Shown one piece after another: positions 11,801-22,390 of a DNA stretch of 64,000 nt. Below the pieces are notes generated by a model. It did not search any database and was not told where the DNA came from. It worked only from the letters and a program-made list of their open reading frames with translations. Origin of the DNA: Adiantum capillus-veneris (lineage: Eukaryota > Streptophyta > Polypodiopsida > Polypodiales > Pteridaceae); contig CM043959.1 of the NCBI GenBank assembly GCA_014529385.2, forward strand, positions 5,088,545 to 5,152,544. The letters run 5' to 3'. A program made the translations under genes and the position numbers. The number at the start of each line of letters is the position of its first letter. Positions within the stretch are counted from its first letter, which is position 1.

Positions 11801-12759
11801 TTGATGACATGTTGATTGCAAGTGCTAACATGCAGGACATCAAAGACCTAAAAGAGGAGCTATCCAAATCTTTTTCAATGAAAGATTTAGGTGTTGCAAA
11901 GAGAATACTTGGTATGAAAATATCAAGGGACAGGACGAAGAAGACAATAAAGCTATCTCAAGAAAATTACATCAAGAAGGTACTAGAAAGGTTTGCAATG
12001 CAAAATGCAAAACCAGTTTCTACACCTTTGGCTGGTCATTTTAAACTAACGAAGGATATGTGTCCAAAGACACAAGAGGAGATAGCCTATATGTCTAAAG
12101 TTCCATATGCTGCAGCGGTAGGTTCTCTAATGTATGCTATGGTCTGGACAAGGCCAGACATTGCACATGCAGTGGGAGTTGTGAGTAGGTTCATGGACAA
12201 CCCAGGTAAAGAGCATTGGCAAGCTGTGAAGTAGATACTTAGGTATCTAAAAGGGAAAACAACAAATGCTTTGCATTTTGGAGGAACTGATATTTATCTA
12301 GAAGGGTATGCTGATGCAGATATGGCAGGTGACAAAGATACTCGAAGGAGCACTACTGGCTATGTGTTCACGGTTGGAGGCACAGCACTAAGCTGGGCTT
12401 CAAAGCTGCAAAAGGTGGTTTCACTTTCTACCACAGAAGCAGAGTATGTAGCAATGACGGAGGCAAGCAAAGAAATTATGTGGCTTCACAGATTCTTAGA
12501 AGAGCTTGGATTCAAACAAGACAATTGTGTCTTGTACAGTGATAGCCAAAGCGCTATCCATCTTGCGAAGAACTCAGCCTTTCATTCAAGGACAAAGCAC
12601 ATTGAGGTGAGATATCACTTCATACGCACTCTTTTGGAAGAGGGACAGCTAAAGCTAGGAAAGGTGCATACAAGTGAAAATCCTGCAGACATGTTTACAA
12701 AGGTGGTCAACAAGGAGAAGTTGAGCTTTTGCTCATCTTCAATCGGCATTCAAGGATAA
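8880..12759 (+). pseudogene. Copia-A gag-pol polyprotein, disabled
   Basis: The start is the ATG at 8880; an in-frame GTG at 8871 is ignored. Order: gag (8880-9560), CCHC zinc knuckle CWNCGKKGHVKKDC (9579-9620), aspartic protease DSGAS (9750-9764), integrase with HHCC motif (about 10126-10240) and core residues in HSDVWGP and SDNGGEY, reverse transcriptase with YVDDM (11797-11811), and RNase H (about 12270-12700). Breaks are TGA at 10644-10646, TGA at 11151-11153, a one-base insertion near 11252 in an A/G run, and TAG at 12232-12234. The two TGA stops replace arginine codons (CGA) expected from the related Copia-B and family pattern. All domains are otherwise collinear and about 1290 codons long, the usual copia size. 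Confidence 0.95.
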
Positions 12760-12819
12760 GAAGCCAGAATGGAAAGCAGTCACAGGTTTGGTTTGGAGAT
12801 CAGTCTCCAAGTGGGAGAT

Positions 12820-13490
12820 TGTTTAGTATGGAGCCTGATTTACCCTTGTAATTTTCTGTGGTAAAAGCGCACATTTGTAAGGCCCCCATTATGAGGAGAA
12901 GCCATCGTGCATGAAGGAAAATCACTCACCGGAAACCAAAATTTTCACGGACAAGAATCAGGGGCAAATTTAGAGGCGTCGGGGGCCGCCCCGAGACTTT
13001 TTTTTCGCCGGAAAATTATGGCCGGACGGCGGTCGGAAAGTGGTCGGAAAACAACCGGTCGGTTGGCCGGTGGCCGATAGTCAATGGCAGATGGCCGATG
13101 ATCGAAAGTCAATGGCCGGTGGCCGGGGGTCGAAAGTCAATGGCCGGTGGACGAATTCAAAAGCAGACTTGTCTTTTCAAGGGCGGCCACACATGGGCGG
13201 ATTGGAGGGTCCGATTTGGACTTATTCGCACAAGGGCGGCTACACATGGCTGTCTCTCATAAGAGAGGGCAGCCCTTTTGGCCTATAAAAGGAGGCCATT
13301 TCTACACACATTTCATAGTGTGAAGTTAATGCAACAAGGTGAGTGTGAGGTGGTGAGAGTGAAGCAAGGCGGGAGCTCTATCAAGGGTTTAATCCCTTTG
13401 TAAACTACTTCTTCTCTTGAAGTGCTAAAGCCATTGAGTGGCTGCTTTCCCGTGGACGTAGCCCACATTGGGTGAACCACGTATATCGTG

Positions 13491-13535
<45 letters not shown>

Positions 13536-13620
13536 CTATAATCTCTTGTGTGTGAAATCTATCTCTCTCCATTAAGTAATCTACTCAAAAATCTATTTAG
13601 CTACGTCTTATTTCCTAACA
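12820..13620 (+). repeat. Copia-A 3' LTR (801 bp)
   Basis: Begins TGTTTAG and ends CCTAACA, with a TATA box at 13284-13290. It is longer than the 5' LTR because the CT tract at about 13495-13532 has expanded, while the GC hairpin seen in the 5' LTR is partly deleted. It is preceded by the purine tract 'aagtgggaga'. Confidence 0.95.
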
Positions 13621-13666
13621 CAAAGATTACTATGGACACGGGCTATAGTAAATTTCTTTTGAGAGG

Positions 13667-13670
<4 letters not shown>

Positions 13671-13716
<46 letters not shown>
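13671..13716. repeat. (CT)n microsatellite
   Basis: About 23 uninterrupted CT dinucleotides just downstream of Copia-A. Confidence 0.95.
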
Positions 13717-13719
<3 letters not shown>

Positions 13720-14099
13720 TTGCTTCTGGAAAATCGGTGATGAGAACGTGGTGGAAAGTGTTGCCATCCAACTCTTGATAGTGCATGGTCATATAAGAGA
13801 GGCAAGGTGAGATTTTTGTTGTTGTGCAATAGACAAGGTGAACTGCCATTTGCGCCCTTCGTCGAGCTTGGAGAGCCATTTCCAAAAAAAGGGCCTAGCA
13901 AAGGAAGGCCAAAGAAACAAGGATCGAAATTGCTCGATGGATCACCCCAGAGCCCGTCGCCCTCCAAGCATCTAGTGCCCTTGACCTCTAGCTAGTTCAG
14001 CCAAGTTTTTCCATGTCACAGAACCCTTCTTTTGCACCCTTGCTGATGACAAGGACTCGCAAACAATAGAGCCGTGAGCGGAGCAGTTCTAGAAACCCT

Positions 14100-14212
14100 A
14101 GAGAGAGAGTATTTTTTTATTAAAAAACTACCCTCAAAGGATATGCATCGACGGAGATCCTTTGAGGGAGGTTTTTTCTTTTTTTCAAAAACTCTCTCTC
14201 TCTCTCTCTCTC
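14100..14212. repeat. Hairpin element with GA/CT arms, copy 1
   Basis: The centre is a perfect 12-bp stem, CCCTCAAAGGAT (14131-14142) facing ATCCTTTGAGGG (14157-14168), with a 14-base loop containing 'tgcatcgac'. Oligo-A/oligo-T tracts lie outside the stem, and outside those (GA)n on the left and (CT)n on the right, so the inverted repeat continues into the microsatellites. Related copies lie at 15770 and 16356. Confidence 0.7.
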
Positions 14213-15290
14213 CTTTTGTACCAAATGAAAAAGTGAGTAGGATAAGCTTTTCTTTTTAAAAATTCTTTGGGAGGTTTTTTTTTTAAACACTGAAGAGAAA
14301 AAGCAAAGGCCTATTCCAAGTGGTTCTAATTTTGGACTCATTAGTTTAGCAAGAATCATCGGAGATTTGGCTTTATATTTTTTCCCCTAAACTCACAATA
14401 CGTGAGTGAATTGTATTAAGCACAACATAAAGTTACAAACCAACCTCAAGATTAGACTGAGCCTTGAGGTGCTAACAATTACATGTTGGTGTCACCTCTA
14501 GGTTAGTGGGTGCTTTTTGGTGGAGTAGTTTAGGGGAGTTGATGTGATTGGATCTTGCATGTCTAAGGTTTCACCTCGATGAAGAGGGATTTTGAGGATG
14601 GTGTGTTGTCCTTATCAAATGAAGACTGCGGGTAAAATCTCGTGTAGAATCTCGTGAGATTAGAGCTAATGTAGCAACTAGGTTGGAAAAACGCTTCAAT
14701 TAAATGGTATCTTTGTAAGATACCCTCTTTTATCTTAGAAAGAAAAGTTGAATGATATGTGCAATTGGACACATGGTATAAATATCCCAAATTCATGCAC
14801 AAAGTGTGGCTTGACGACACCTGGGATGCACAGTTCACAGAACCCCTTGCCTGGCAAAGGACGAGTGCAACAAGCCACCTAGGGGATTTTTATTTTTGGT
14901 TGCAACTCATTGCATTGCTGACACTGTGTTCATCTTGCTCGACTGGCTTAGCCTAGCTGATGTTTAGCATGCGCAAGGTCTTGAGTTTTGTACGATGCTA
15001 TTGTTGGAAAAGAGATCGTTTTCACATGTGTTCATTGAATTAATTGCAAAGTGGAGATGGCATCTGGCAAGATTCTCCCTAAGATGAGCAAAGAAGACCG
15101 AGATGTGGACGAATGTTTGATTCGATGGAATCTCTCAAGGTCCACCTTTGAGATTAGAAAAAGGAAAGGGAAGGGAAAAGAATTTAATGTTTTTGACTCT
15201 CTACATTTCTTTCCACAAATCTGCTAGGGACATCTTTCCCCTATCTCCCATGCGCTGAAGCCAATCTTTAGGCGATGGAAGATATATATA

Positions 15291-15295
<5 letters not shown>
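14213..15295. other. 1.1 kb without a recognised gene
   Basis: Only short open frames. A 56-codon ATG frame at 15058-15228 has a basic RKRKGKGK run but no recognised family. Nothing else is supported. Confidence 0.4.

Positions 15296-15357
<62 letters not shown>
15296..15357. repeat. (CT)n microsatellite
   Basis: About 31 uninterrupted CT dinucleotides. Confidence 0.95.
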
Positions 15358-15360
<3 letters not shown>

Positions 15361-15636
15361 CAATGCACGCGAGCCTAGCAAGCACAAAGGCATCTGCCTT
15401 TCTGTCTGTCATCCAACATCGAGGAATCCCAAGAATGAGAAGGGAAGGGGGGGAGGCGAGAGATCCAAGAGAGGCAGAGAGCTCTTTTTTTTCTCTCCTT
15501 GGCAATGGTATATCAAGCACCAACAAGCATCTCTCCCTTGCCGTCATCTGCAAGGGAGGGCGACATCATAGCGCTGTGTGAAGTCATGGGTGCAGGGGCT
15601 AACGTACTCAGTGTCATGCCCCACAGACGCAAGTTT

Positions 15637-15640
<4 letters not shown>

Positions 15641-15687
<47 letters not shown>

Positions 15688-15730
15688 CGCGTGCGTGCGT
15701 GTGTGCATGCGTGTGTGTGTGTGTGCGCGT
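15641..15730. repeat. (GT)n/(GC)n alternating purine-pyrimidine tract
   Basis: A 90-bp tract that alternates purine and pyrimidine almost without break: GT repeats, a CGCGCGCGCG core at about 15679-15691, then GT/GC again. This is the classical composition for left-handed Z-DNA. Confidence 0.9.
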
Positions 15731-15769
15731 GTTTAGAAAAAAGGTTATATTGCAAGTATATTGTAAGGA

Positions 15770-15870
15770 AGAGTGTGTGTTTTAAAGAAAAGAAAAAAAC
15801 TCCCTCAAAGGATCTGCGTCGACACCGATCTTTGACGAGTTCTTTTTTTTTTAACTCTCTCTCTCTCTTT
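15770..15870. repeat. Hairpin element with GA/CT arms, copy 2
   Basis: Left arm 'aaagaaaagaaaaaaactcc' and centre 'ctcaaaggatctgcgtcgac' face 'gatctttgacgagttc' and an oligo-T/CT tail. The centre shares 'tgc(a/g)tcgac' with the other copies; the stem is less perfect than in copy 1. Confidence 0.65.
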
Positions 15871-16355
15871 CAAATAGTACCCCCCTAAGGTTATATTGCA
15901 AGTATGTAGTAAGACTCCCTAAGGTTATATTGCAAGTAGGATCACCCAAATTTTGTATGTCGTCACAATTCTAGAACCGTTAATTAGGTAGAATCAACAA
16001 AGATGCTTTTGGCTTGCTCTTGAATGAAATGAAAAGGGTTTTTGGGGCAGGGGGCAACACGACCAACAAGTGGTAGGAGGACCTGGCGGCAACACAACCA
16101 AGGGTGGAGGGAGCTAAGGCAAGCATCGCGTGCTACGACGCCTAAGAGTATGTGAGCGTAGTTGGGTGAGTGGTCGGTGAATGGTGAGAAGACTCGTCTT
16201 TTTTTAAAGTGCGAGCATGGGGGTGGTTTCTTTGCTGCATGTGTAGTCCTACGAGGAGAGATCTAGCCAATCTTGATGATGAATGAAAGGAATCTAAGAA
16301 CGTTATGGGTAAATGAGGTACACTTGCAAGTAGTAGTAGTAGGTCAAGCATGTAG

Positions 16356-16438
16356 TGAGAGAGAGAGAGAGAGAGTGTGTTTAAAGAAAATAAAAACTCC
16401 GTCGATGCAGAATCTTTGGAGGAGTTCTTTTTTTTTAA

Positions 16439-16504
<66 letters not shown>

Positions 16505-16510
16505 CGCAAA
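16356..16510. repeat. Hairpin element with GA/CT arms, copy 3 (inverted core), plus (CA)n
   Basis: (GA)n (16356-16374), then 'ttaaagaaaataaaaactcc' faces 'ggagttctttttttttaa', then (CT)n (16439-16465) and (CA)n (16466-16498). Between the arms the core 'gtcgatgcagaatctttgg' is the reverse complement of the core of copies 1 and 2, so this copy is inverted. Confidence 0.65.
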
Positions 16511-17349
16511 CATCTCATCTACTATTATTGGGAACTGGTACCCCCTACTAAATCATTACTTACGACAACATCATGTTTTGCATTTCCACAACCAGAGGCA
16601 AGCTTCAGCAAGAGCATCTATGAGGTTTTAAGCTTGATATATGGGAGATATGTAGAAGATCTTAATGCCATGAACAAGGAGCTTAACCTGTGGTTGGCGA
16701 TGGTGGAAGAGAGAGTCGCCTATTTTGCGAGCCTGAGAGAAAGACAAAGGGAAAGAGAGAGACAAAAAGGGTAAGAGAGTTCCCTACTTCCACGTGGCCT
16801 GTCCTCTCGTCTTCCCTTTCCCTGCCATTGTAAGCCCTTCCCCTTTTTATTTCAAATCAATACGACCATTTTTATAATTTTCTTCAGCTAGTACCCTCTA
16901 CAAGCTCCTCATTGTCAAAAACCAATTAATTGGGTTCTAGATTCGTTTTGAATCTCAAATTCTAAGACAAAAATGGAAGGGTCCCCTCTTGACCTGCTTC
17001 ATGTACCCCCAGCCATGGCATGTTTTGTCATCATTTCTGCACTTCAATATCCTTCCAACATCTTGCATGCACTCTAAGGTCTAATTACTCCAACTGCAAA
17101 TAGACATCAACCAACTCCATCGTCATACTTCTCTACACTAATGCACTGTGAGCGTTCATACTGCATTATGACTCCCGCACTTTGTGTCCCTCCACACTAA
17201 TGCGCACTGCATCGGCCTTCTTCTCTTGCACTTCCATGTGATTAGCCCTCTGCTCAAAAGGACACAAAACACGAACCTATCCCATACATAGCATCGAGCA
17301 AACCACATCACAAAAGTCTATGTCCCGACTTTGCTAGATCCTTCCCATA

Positions 17350-17356
<7 letters not shown>
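16511..17356. other. No recognised gene
   Basis: One frame is open without an ATG from before 16505 to a stop near 16772, with a protein-like central part (about 16600-16740) and an Arg/Glu-rich tail derived from GA repeats. No family is recognised. The rest has short frames only. Confidence 0.3.
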
Positions 17357-17426
<70 letters not shown>

Positions 17427-17528
17427 GTGGTCTCTCTCTCTCTCTCTTACGTGTCACTTGCACCACTTTTTCACCTCAAGGCCATGAAAGGCGTTAGTGA
17501 ACAAGGTTAAAAACATTGTCCCACCCAT

Positions 17529-17576
<48 letters not shown>
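17357..17576. repeat. Cluster of three (CT)n arrays
   Basis: CT arrays at 17357-17423, 17431-17447 and 17532-17576. The second is flanked on both sides by 'ttacgtg', which suggests a small duplication or microsatellite splitting. Confidence 0.9.
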
Positions 17577-17578
<2 letters not shown>

Positions 17579-18018
17579 CCACATGCTGACCCCAACTTAT
17601 AGGCATGGTAGGATCTCCCTTATTCCCTTTAAAAAACTCTATATCCATGTTTATTTCATAAGTTAAGATAAAGAAAACTAAGGGTATTGTATTCTAATGC
17701 CTCATTTTTCTCTTGAAACCCATGAAAGCATCTTCATTGATTCACTTTAATAGAAATGAAACCAAAAATTGAGCACATTTACTTTACTTTATTGGCTCTG
17801 TTCTCTCCCCCTATTAATTTTCTCTCATGAACGGCATCTTCTTATCTTTTTTTCCCTTTCACGTGTCATCTGTGCTCTTTTCCTTCCTCAAAGACCCTAT
17901 AGGCATCACCGTAGATTCATGTTAATAAAGCACGTAAAAAAACATTTGGCACACCTACTCTCTTTTTATAGTAGATACAAAAGTGAAGAAACAATGTACC
18001 ATGATTCTTTGACTTGAC

Positions 18019-18936
18019 CACTTTCTGTAGCTTTGAAGCCCAGCTTACTATTGTGCCTCCAACCGTGAAGACATAGCCAATAGTTCTCCTTCGAGTATCT
18101 TTGTCACCTGCCATATCTGCATCAGCATACCCTTCTAGAAAAATATTTGTTCCTCCAAAATACAAAGCATTTGTTGTTGTCCCTTTTAGATACCTAAGTA
18201 TCCACTTCACAGCTTTCCAGTGCTCTTTACCTGGGTTATCCATGAACCTACTTACAACTCCCACTGCATGTGCAATGTCTGGCCTTGACCATAGCATACA
18301 TAAGAGAACCTACCACTGCAGCATATGGAACTTTAGACATATAGGCTATCTCCTCTTGTGTCTGTGGACACATATCCTTGGTTAGTTTAAAGTGACCAGC
18401 CAAAGGTGTAGAAATCGTTTTTGCATTTTGCATTGCAAACCTTTCTAGTACCTTCTTGATGTAATCCTCTTGAGATAGCTTTATTGTCTTCTTCGTCCTT
18501 TGCCTTGATATTTTCATACCAAGTATCCTGTTTGCAGCACCTAAATCTTTCATTGAAAAAGATATAGATAACTCCTCTTTTAGGCCTTTGATGTCCTGCA
18601 TGTTAGCACTTGCAATCAGCATGTCATCAACATACAACATTAGGATGATGAACTTCCCATCTCCCAAATTCTTCGTGTAGATGCAATGATCTGAGTTGCA
18701 TCTTCTAAATCCATGATCTAACATCCATCGACCAAACTTCAAGTACCATTGTCTTGATGCTTGCTTTAAACCATACAAGCTTTTCTTTAATATGCAAACC
18801 ATTTTCTCCTTACCTTTTACTTCATACCCCTTTGGTTGAAGCATGTAAATTTCCTCCTCTAAGTCACCGTGAGGAAATGCCGTATTTACATCCATTTGCT
18901 CAAGATTTAGATCATGAGTAGCCACAAGGCTTACGA
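18019..18936 (-). pseudogene. Copia-B reverse transcriptase-RNase H (3' part)
   Basis: Minus-strand continuation of the Copia-B polyprotein, collinear with Copia-A. It begins inside reverse transcriptase (residues DLNLEQMDVNTAFPHGD, about 18910-18860), includes YVDDM (18620-18634) and runs into RNase H. RNase H stops at [10 protein letters not shown] near 18019, where homology ends abruptly, so the last third of RNase H, the polypurine tract and the 3' LTR are missing. A frame change near 18290 breaks the open frame. About 480 bp of coding sequence that Copia-A has between integrase and this point is absent here, replaced by Gypsy-C. Confidence 0.9.
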
Positions 18937-19267
18937 TGTCGGGGGATATGGGTTCGCTACGTGAGCCGGGCAGGCGCCGGGCCTCTGGCTGTGGGAGGTG
19001 CGAGAGAGTAGATGCCAAACACAAAGCAGAAGACTCGAAAAACACCTTAAATGCTAAAAATTTGACAACTGGAATGTTTTAAGCTGCTAATGATTAGCCG
19101 AACTGAAATTTGATTACAAATGTTTGTCGTTAACGGCACTGATGGTGTTAGGAGAGTTTAATGCTCTCAAATTAGATTACGACTGTAAATTTCTCACTTA
19201 TGCTTGCCATTAGAGCCATTTCAAGCTGATTAGGACGTACATATCCGGTAAATTTCACTCGCCTTAT

Positions 19268-19405
19268 CTTTCCCTTGCCAAAATCTTCCTATCTGCTCTT
19301 GCCAAGCTTCATTCTTTCCCTTGCCGAGATCTGCCTATCTGCTCTTGCCAACCTTCATTCTTTCCCTTGCCGAGATCTTCTTTACCTGCTTTTGCCAAGC
19401 TTCGT
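19268..19405. repeat. Three tandem 46-bp units
   Basis: 'ctttcccttgcc(a/g)a(a/g)atct' begins at 19268, 19314 and 19360, each followed by 'ctatctgctcttgcca' or a diverged form. It lies inside the Gypsy-C LTR. Confidence 0.8.
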
Positions 19406-19577
19406 TTGCCTTACCTAGTGCTTCACCGGATTCAAGCCTCGAGATTGCTCTCCTCTTAGCTAGCTTCGAGGATGAGAGCGAGAGAGAGACTCCTTGGTAT
19501 TCCCCTTCTCTTATCCACCTCGTCTTGCCCCTTGTTCGTTACCCTTCTCCTTCGATGCTTCTTGCTTGCCAAGAACT

Positions 19578-19629
<52 letters not shown>

Positions 19630-20229
19630 CGTTTTCTTTGCTCCTAACGGAGATCCTTCCCTTGCCTCCTTTGCTTCGCTTCCTTCTCCCCCCTTGGCTT
19701 CGTGCCCTTCTTGCTTGCCTCGTTCCAGCCCTTCCCGTATGCAATGCCCTTCGAGCTCTTCTTGCCTTCCGAGCTCTTCTTTGCTTTCCGAGCTTTCCTT
19801 CCTCATCTCGTTGATCCCCTTTCATGCAAAAGGCGCCCTATTAATAGCGCCCTCTCCCTTAGCAATGACGGCGCCGTCGTTGCTAGGGAGGCGTAAAAAC
19901 GACCTCCAGCTGACGTGGCAACCGATTTTGCCGACCATCACCAAATCTGCCTGCTTCCGGCTCGAATGGGGCGCCTAGGCCTGTTGAGGAGAACCCGTCA
20001 CTTCGCCGAGCTCATCCGAGCACCGTAAGCCCCTACGAGATCTCATCTTCCTTGCAGCGTTGTCGCCATTCGCTGATCATGCCATGCCCTCATTTTTTCT
20101 CTTCTTATTTCACACTCAATTTAATTTAAGCCCTTGTGGGCGGCATCCCATGGGCGGCCTTGCTTTAAATTTGAGTGGGCAGCCATGCCATGGCTATGTT
20201 GGGCGGCCATTTCTTGGCTATTGGGCACC

Positions 20230-20480
20230 ACATTAGGGCATACATGCCGGCCAAGGCAATGCAAACTCTCGGCAACCTTGGCACCTCCCCATTTGGCATA
20301 CATACCGTTTAAAGCATTGCCAAGCACGTTCATTGAGCGGCTTTGCTTTGGGTCGACACCCCATTAAGCATACATATTGGCAAAGCATTGCCAGGCACCG
20401 CATTGCCAAGCACAACAACTTTCTCTAGGAGTCCTTGACTAACGATATCATCGTAACTTTTGATGCCCGTAAAAGTCTTC
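20230..20480 (-). pseudogene. PPR-derived fragment inside the Gypsy-C LTR
   Basis: On the minus strand the residues DIVSQGLLEKVVVLGNA (about 20440-20390) are followed by a degenerate 'ALPICMLNG' stretch. A second related piece, NVLGNALNGMYAKWGGAK (about 20333-20280), follows. This matches the conserved 'GLLEK-VVLGNALVDMYAKCG'-type junction between helices of plant organelle PPR proteins. The two pieces look like an internal duplication with indels. The reading frame is broken and has no upstream PPR array, so this is a captured fragment, not a gene. Confidence 0.55.
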
Positions 20481-21840
20481 AATAGTGCTAAAAGTTCATC
20501 CAGCTCGACAGTGCCGGCAACTGACACCGGCCTCAAGCCGTATTATCTCACCAACCCGGACTCTATCAGACAAGCTGTAAATTCCTGTAGACTTCTCAAG
20601 CTACATATAACGCATACAAACTCTGCTAAGGCTGTAAAAATCCCAGATGGCAATCCGACCGAGCGGACTGGACTGGCACGGAACCGGCCCCCGGTGAATC
20701 TTTAACTGCCCATATCTTGGCAACTGTAACTCCGATTGCTGATCTGAAAAGACCGACGCGCTCCACAAAGTGAGCGCTTCTGGCCTGTGCATTCATTCCA
20801 TTTTTGTCACCTCAGTTGCAGTTGCCCAATCCGGTACGGATCTGCAATCGACTTAAACTTCAAAGTGCCATAACTTCTTCACCGTGGCTCCAATCGACGA
20901 GCCGTAAAGACAGGCCGGTAGAGCTCATCAAGCACTACAGTTCTGGATCATAATATTATATCTGTGCTCACTTTAAGTATAGTCCATTTTTGGCATCATT
21001 AAGGCATCAATTGGCCCTTTAAAGCCGCATCTGGCATACATTAATCATTAGACTTGGCCTGTTAACAAGCCCTCATCACTGACCATTAATCAAGTAGGCT
21101 TCAAAGAAGCTTAGCTTGCATTTCTCTGCTCTTTTTCTCATCATGGCAGCGGAGCTGCATGACATCCACCCCCTCTGAACCTGCACAGCCTCGGGTCTGT
21201 GCCAATAGCACTTCAATCTGCATCTGCTACAGGTACCTTAAGCTCTTTGCCATCATCAGACTCACTTAACTGGTAAACATATGAAAAACAAAATAAGGCT
21301 TATACCCTATCATCAATGTTCTAGCTTAAGCATTAGGTAGCTGCCCATCAAAAATCTCTGAACTGTATCTGCTGTATCTTCAAAGCATTTAATCATGGAT
21401 AACTTGCTTAGTGAACCCCGCCAGACTCAAGTGCTCCAGTTAATGATGCACACGGCTTGACCATTAAGTTCTCTCTTAAGGAACCCTGTCAAGCTCAAGT
21501 ATGCCTTACTCTGTTTGCACACGGAATGGCCGTCAAGTCCTTTACTTCAAGTTTTGTTAGCAGAACCAACTCAAAAGATGTGAAGATACTTCATTAATTG
21601 TCCAAAGAAGTTAGCTGGAAGCCAGCCATGTTATCTTATTGAATGCATAACCAAACACTCTTCTAACTTGGCATAATCTAGAAAACAAAATCTTGCATCA
21701 TGGAGCGTGCTACATCAGGCATTTGGTATCCTCTACATCTGCAACTTGCACTTTAGTAACCCCCAGGGTCAAATGGGATAATAAGAAATTGTCCACACAC
21801 TGGAGCATCATAATTTCCACATGAGCATACATTTCCTGTA

Positions 21841-22390
21841 TCAATCAATATCAAGCATTTCTGGTGCAAATAGCACGCAGTTACTATGCATACTGATCAG
21901 TATCCATCCGTATTGAATCTTCTTATGAATATCCTTAGAATCTCCTGGATCAAACACCATCGAGATCACATAGCATTGATGGGCTACGCAATATACTAGA
22001 GCTTCACCTGAAGCATAGTGCATCACCCACATCCCGTAAATTGTTGGCAACTTAAGCTCGTTACCAGAAAGCATTAAAGAAATCTGACTCCCTTTTACTG
22101 GAAGCCAAGAAATCATTGACACAAGCATCAATAGGAATAGCATCCAAATCCAGCTACATTTGTCACATTGCGCAAGGAAATGAAAAACCCTGCGCACCTT
22201 TCGCAGTATCAAGGATGATTTAGCATCATCACCCCCTCTAGCTTCATAGCCATCACGAAAAACCTTGGGAGTCTCTCGACCTGTATCATCAGACCAATTC
22301 TCACCTGTTGAGATTTCATCTTGATCATGCAAAGCAGCTTTATCCTGTAGATGTTCATCCATAGCATCCTTGGGCTCAAGCTCCACGTTC
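21841..22390 (-). CDS. Gypsy-C 3' ORF with a membrane segment, 5'-truncated
   Basis: An open frame of about 183 codons ends at 21841. Its 5' end is cut by the junction with Copia-B near 22391, so the true start is unknown. The N-terminal half is acidic and polar (residues EPKDAMDEHLQDKAALHDQ). It is followed by a basic patch and one strong hydrophobic helix, WIWMLFLLMLVSMISWLP, near residue 75-95, then about 85 residues with several cysteines. It lies between the lost pol region and the polypurine tract, the place where some plant gypsy elements carry an env-like ORF. No homology is recognised; an env-like role is inference from position and topology only. Confidence 0.4.

Larger units (their letters stand above)
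8019..13620 (+). mobile_element. Copia-A: complete Ty1/copia LTR retrotransposon
   Basis: A full-length element: 5' LTR 8019-8806, Met-tRNA primer site 8809-8820, gag-pol 8880-12759, polypurine tract about 12809-12818, 3' LTR 12820-13620. It is flanked by the perfect 5-bp target-site duplication CAAAG (8014-8018 and 13621-13625). Domain order gag, protease, integrase, reverse transcriptase, RNase H is the copia order; the gag and YVDDM reverse transcriptase resemble the TNT1/Tork-like group. The two LTRs differ at roughly 3-4% of positions by eye plus microsatellite length, so the insertion is not recent. The coding region is interrupted by three stops and one frameshift, so it cannot act autonomously. 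Confidence 0.97.
18937..21165 (-). repeat. Gypsy-C 3' LTR (~2.2 kb)
   Basis: TG...CA bounded on the minus strand and preceded by a polypurine tract. It contains three tandem 46-bp units at about 19268, 19314 and 19360 ('ctttcccttgcc...'), a (GA)n array at 19580-19630 and a PPR-derived stretch (20230-20480). LTR boundaries rest on terminal motifs and on the resumption of Copia-B sequence, since no second LTR is available for comparison. Confidence 0.5.
18937..22390 (-). mobile_element. Gypsy-C: 3' part of an LTR retrotransposon nested in Copia-B
   Basis: Copia-B homology stops at about 22391 and resumes at 18936. The inserted DNA reads on the minus strand as an internal segment with one ORF (22390-21841), about 670 bp of non-coding sequence, a polypurine tract 'cagagggggtgga' (21178-21166) and a long LTR starting TGTCATGC (21165) and ending CCCGACA (18937). 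A 5' LTR is absent, and about 480 bp of Copia-B is missing at the same junction, so a deletion probably removed both. Assignment to gypsy is inferred from the purine tract, the LTR form and the position of the ORF; no reverse transcriptase is left to prove it. Confidence 0.55.

Noticed and set aside
13807-13995. 62-codon frame with an AT-hook-like KGRPKK
   Set aside because: Short, no homologous context, and the motif is a single low-information match.
15058-15228. 56-codon basic small ORF
   Set aside because: No recognised family, no conserved neighbours; its length is expected by chance.
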